Below are positions 57,495 to 59,480 of a stretch of 59,480 bases of DNA, piece after piece. Numbering within the stretch: the stretch's first letter is position 1; each line of letters starts with the position of its first letter. The notes under the pieces are model-generated. The model was given only the letters and a program-made list of their open reading frames with translations. It made no database searches and was not told where the DNA came from. Position numbers and translations under genes: made by a program. Origin of the DNA: Welwitschia mirabilis (lineage: Eukaryota > Gnetophyta > Gnetopsida > Welwitschiales); contig JBOZIK010000001.1 of assembly GCA_051453625.1 (NCBI GenBank), forward strand, positions 98,546,449-98,605,928. Direction: 5' to 3'.

Positions 57495-58130
57495 GATAAT
57501 TTGAAAAGTTTTTTGATTTAAATAGCTTTCAAAGTATCAAACAGGACTAGCTAGCACTTGAATAGTGGCTACTCTCAACATGTGATAGAAGACAAGTCGA
57601 GATTCAAATACCTAGATGGCTTTGATAATGAATAAGTTACTTTCAATCATAAGGGAAGAGCTAAGATCAAAGGAATTTGAAGCATTAGTGGAGGTAACTT
57701 ATCCAAAATAAATAAGGTTTTATATGTTAATGGTCTTAAGCATAATTTACTTAACATTACTCAAATTTATGATAAAGGATACAAAGTTATTTTCAATAGC
57801 AAAATACGAAGTTAGACATGGCAAAATAAATGATATTATTCTCAAAGCAAATAGAATATATACTATCTATAGTATTGATCAAATGTTTTCTACTTGTTAT
57901 TTTTCTCATGTAAACTAAGAAGAGATTTGGCATAAATACTTAAGTCATGTAAACTATGATTAATTGAAAATAATTACCAAAAAAAATTATAAAGAAATTC
58001 CAAAAATTAATATTGAAAAACATGGTCTTTGGGATGCATGCTAAAAAGGAAAATAAGTAAGAACATCATACAAAAGTAAAAATCAATTTTCCACAATAAT
58101 GTCTTTAGAGATCATTCATATGGATTTGGG
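57495..58130 (+). pseudogene. copia protease and pre-integrase domain, copy 1
   Basis: The plus strand reads LNSGYSQHVIEDKSRFKYLD, SISGGNLSKINKVLYVNGLK, and KHNLLNITQIYDKGYKVIF, matching LDSGCSRHMTGD.S, (I)....... I..VLYV.GLKHNLLSISQLCD.GY.V.F. The catalytic DSG is NSG. The pre-integrase part (EEIWHKYLSHVNY) and a zinc-finger remnant follow before the gap. The segment repeats after the gap (57550-58130 against 58231-58816). Confidence 0.8.
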
Positions 58131-58230
58131 NNNNNNNNNNNNNNNNNNNNNNNNNNNNNNNNNNNNNNNNNNNNNNNNNNNNNNNNNNNNNNNNNNNNNN
58201 NNNNNNNNNNNNNNNNNNNNNNNNNNNNNN

Positions 58231-59480
58231 GCCAGTACTTGAACAATGGCTACTCTCAACATGTGATAGAAGACAAGTCTAGACTCAAACAGCTAGATGG
58301 CTTTGATAATGAAGAAGTTACTTTCAGTGACAATGAAAGAGCCAAGATCAAAGGAATTGGAAGCATTAGTGGAGGTAACTTATTAAAAATAAATAAGATT
58401 TTATATGTTAATGGTCTTAAGCATAATTTACTTAGCATTAGTCAAATTTGTGATAAAGGATACAAAGTTATTTTTAATAGCACAAAATATGAAGTTAGAC
58501 ATGGTAAAATAAATAATATTATTCTCAAAGCAAATAGAATAGATAATGTCTATAGTATTGACTAAATGTTTTCTACTTGTTATTTTTCTCATGTAAACCA
58601 AGAAGAGACTTGGCATAAATACTTAAGTCATGTAAACTATGATTAATTGAAAATAATTAATAAAAAGAAAATTGTAAAATAATTTTCAAAAATTAATATT
58701 AAAAAACATGGTCTTTGTGATGCATGCTAAAAAGGAAAACAAGTAAGAACATCATACAAAAGTAAAAACCAATTTTCCACAATAATGTCTTTAGAGCTTA
58801 TTCATATAGATTTGAGAGGTCTAGCCAAAACACAAAGTTTAGAAGGAAAATGCTAGTTTTTAACTATGGCTGATAACTACTTAAGATATACTTGAGTTTC
58901 CTTTCTTAGAAACAAACTTGAAATGTATAAATGTTGGGTTGAAATATGCAATAAAATTTAAAATAAGAAAGGTTATATCATTAATAAAATTAGAAATGAT
59001 CATGGTGGAGAGTTTGAAAATCATTCATTTAAAAAATATTATATTGACAAGAACAATGTTGAATGACAAGGATATTTCTAGAACTTTTTGGGTTAAATCT
59101 ATAAGCATTGTTTGTTACATCATAAATAGAGTTTACCTTAGACCAGGAATGGATAAAACTCCTTATGAGCTTTGGAAAGGAAGATAATTAAACATTTTAT
59201 ACTTTAAAGTCTTTGGAAGTAAGTGCTTTCTTTTAAAGGATAAAGAATACTTAAGTAAATTTGAATCAAAGGCTGATAAAGCAATCTTTTCGGGATACTT
59301 GACTATAAGTAGAGCTTATCTTGTTTTCATCAAAAGAAGCCTAATCATAAAAGAGTCAATAAATGTGAAAATAGATGATGTTATCATAAGACCTCTTCCC
59401 TCGAACGATGAAGAAAACTTATCTCAAAGCACTTCCAGGATAAAAGAAAACTCAATTGAAAAAGAAGAAGAAGTGTTAAC
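58231..59480 (+). pseudogene. copia protease and integrase, copy 2 (runs off the window)
   Basis: The open stretch 58239-58565 is the protease and linker: LNNGYSQHVIEDKSRLKQLD (DSG is NNG), SGGNLLKINKILYVNGLKHN, LLSISQICDKGYKVIF. Then the pre-integrase region ETWHKYLSHVNYD and KHGLCDAC*KGKQVRTSYKS with its zinc residues. The integrase core is decayed (LELIHIDLRGLAKTQSLEGK, RNDHGGEFENHSF, and in 58918-59187 TMLNDKDISRTFWVKSISIV). The end reads NRVYLRPGMDKTPYELWKGR, followed by the C-terminal KADKAIFSGYL box. It continues past the window end. It lacks the catalytic Asp of the protease. Confidence 0.85.

Noticed and set aside
1-59480. A defence system, biosynthetic cluster or other multi-gene system
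   Set aside because: No intact gene of any kind was found. All recognisable coding sequence belongs to broken transposable elements.

Overview
The window is nuclear, AT-rich plant DNA made almost entirely of decayed transposable elements. I see no intact host gene, no tRNA or rRNA gene, no CRISPR array and nothing prokaryotic. The plant assignment rests on the element families, recognised by translating and comparing with remembered family consensus motifs: Athila/Tat-type Ty3 elements primed by tRNA-Asp, chromovirus-type and Del/Tekay-like Ty3 elements primed by initiator tRNA-Met, a Sirevirus-like Ty1/copia element, a plant L1-type LINE, and an hAT relic of the ZNF862/DUF4371 type. The species cannot be told. 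Every reading frame is broken by stops and frameshifts, and CpG is visibly rare, as expected of old methylated repeats.

Layout. 0-9.5 kb: flank, then an 898-bp Athila-type LTR (2641-3538) with TATA box and primer site, a gag start, a second LTR 3' end, and gag-protease-RT-RNase H-integrase relics to about 8.3 kb, followed by an unidentified decayed frame. 9.5-17.8 kb: gene-free AT-rich DNA with tandem duplications and a dispersed repeat (called X here). 18.0-30.9 kb: one minus-strand Ty3 chromovirus, nested in a second copy of X, with LTRs at both ends. Its left LTR carries a roughly 0.8-kb insertion, and its integrase is split by a 5.4-kb insertion (about 20581-25984) that holds an unrecognised minus-strand frame and a degenerate 130-bp repeat array. 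31.9-32.4 kb: a copia gag relic, minus strand. 34.0-36.9 kb: two copies of an hAT transposase fragment. 37.2-44.4 kb: an L1-type LINE (5' UTR, ORF1, endonuclease, RT, C-terminal zinc domain). 44.4-51.2 kb: a Del/Tekay-like Ty3 element, with its gag-protease part present twice. 51.7-59.5 kb: a Sirevirus-like copia element (LTR with a GTCGAC-type minisatellite, primer site, gag) followed by an RT segment and then protease/integrase, an order that is not the normal copia order.

The window has 25 runs of N, 16 of them exactly 100 bases. At least 13 of the 100-base runs separate two near-identical copies that stop or start at the gap edge. These look like unmerged overlapping contigs or haplotypes, not true tandem duplications, so copy numbers here should be read with caution.

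No gene set works together as a functioning system. The nearest thing to something undescribed is the 5.4-kb insertion in the chromovirus integrase: it has a long coherent relic frame with a possible plant mobile-domain and coiled-coil layout, but no reverse transcriptase or integrase that I can see.
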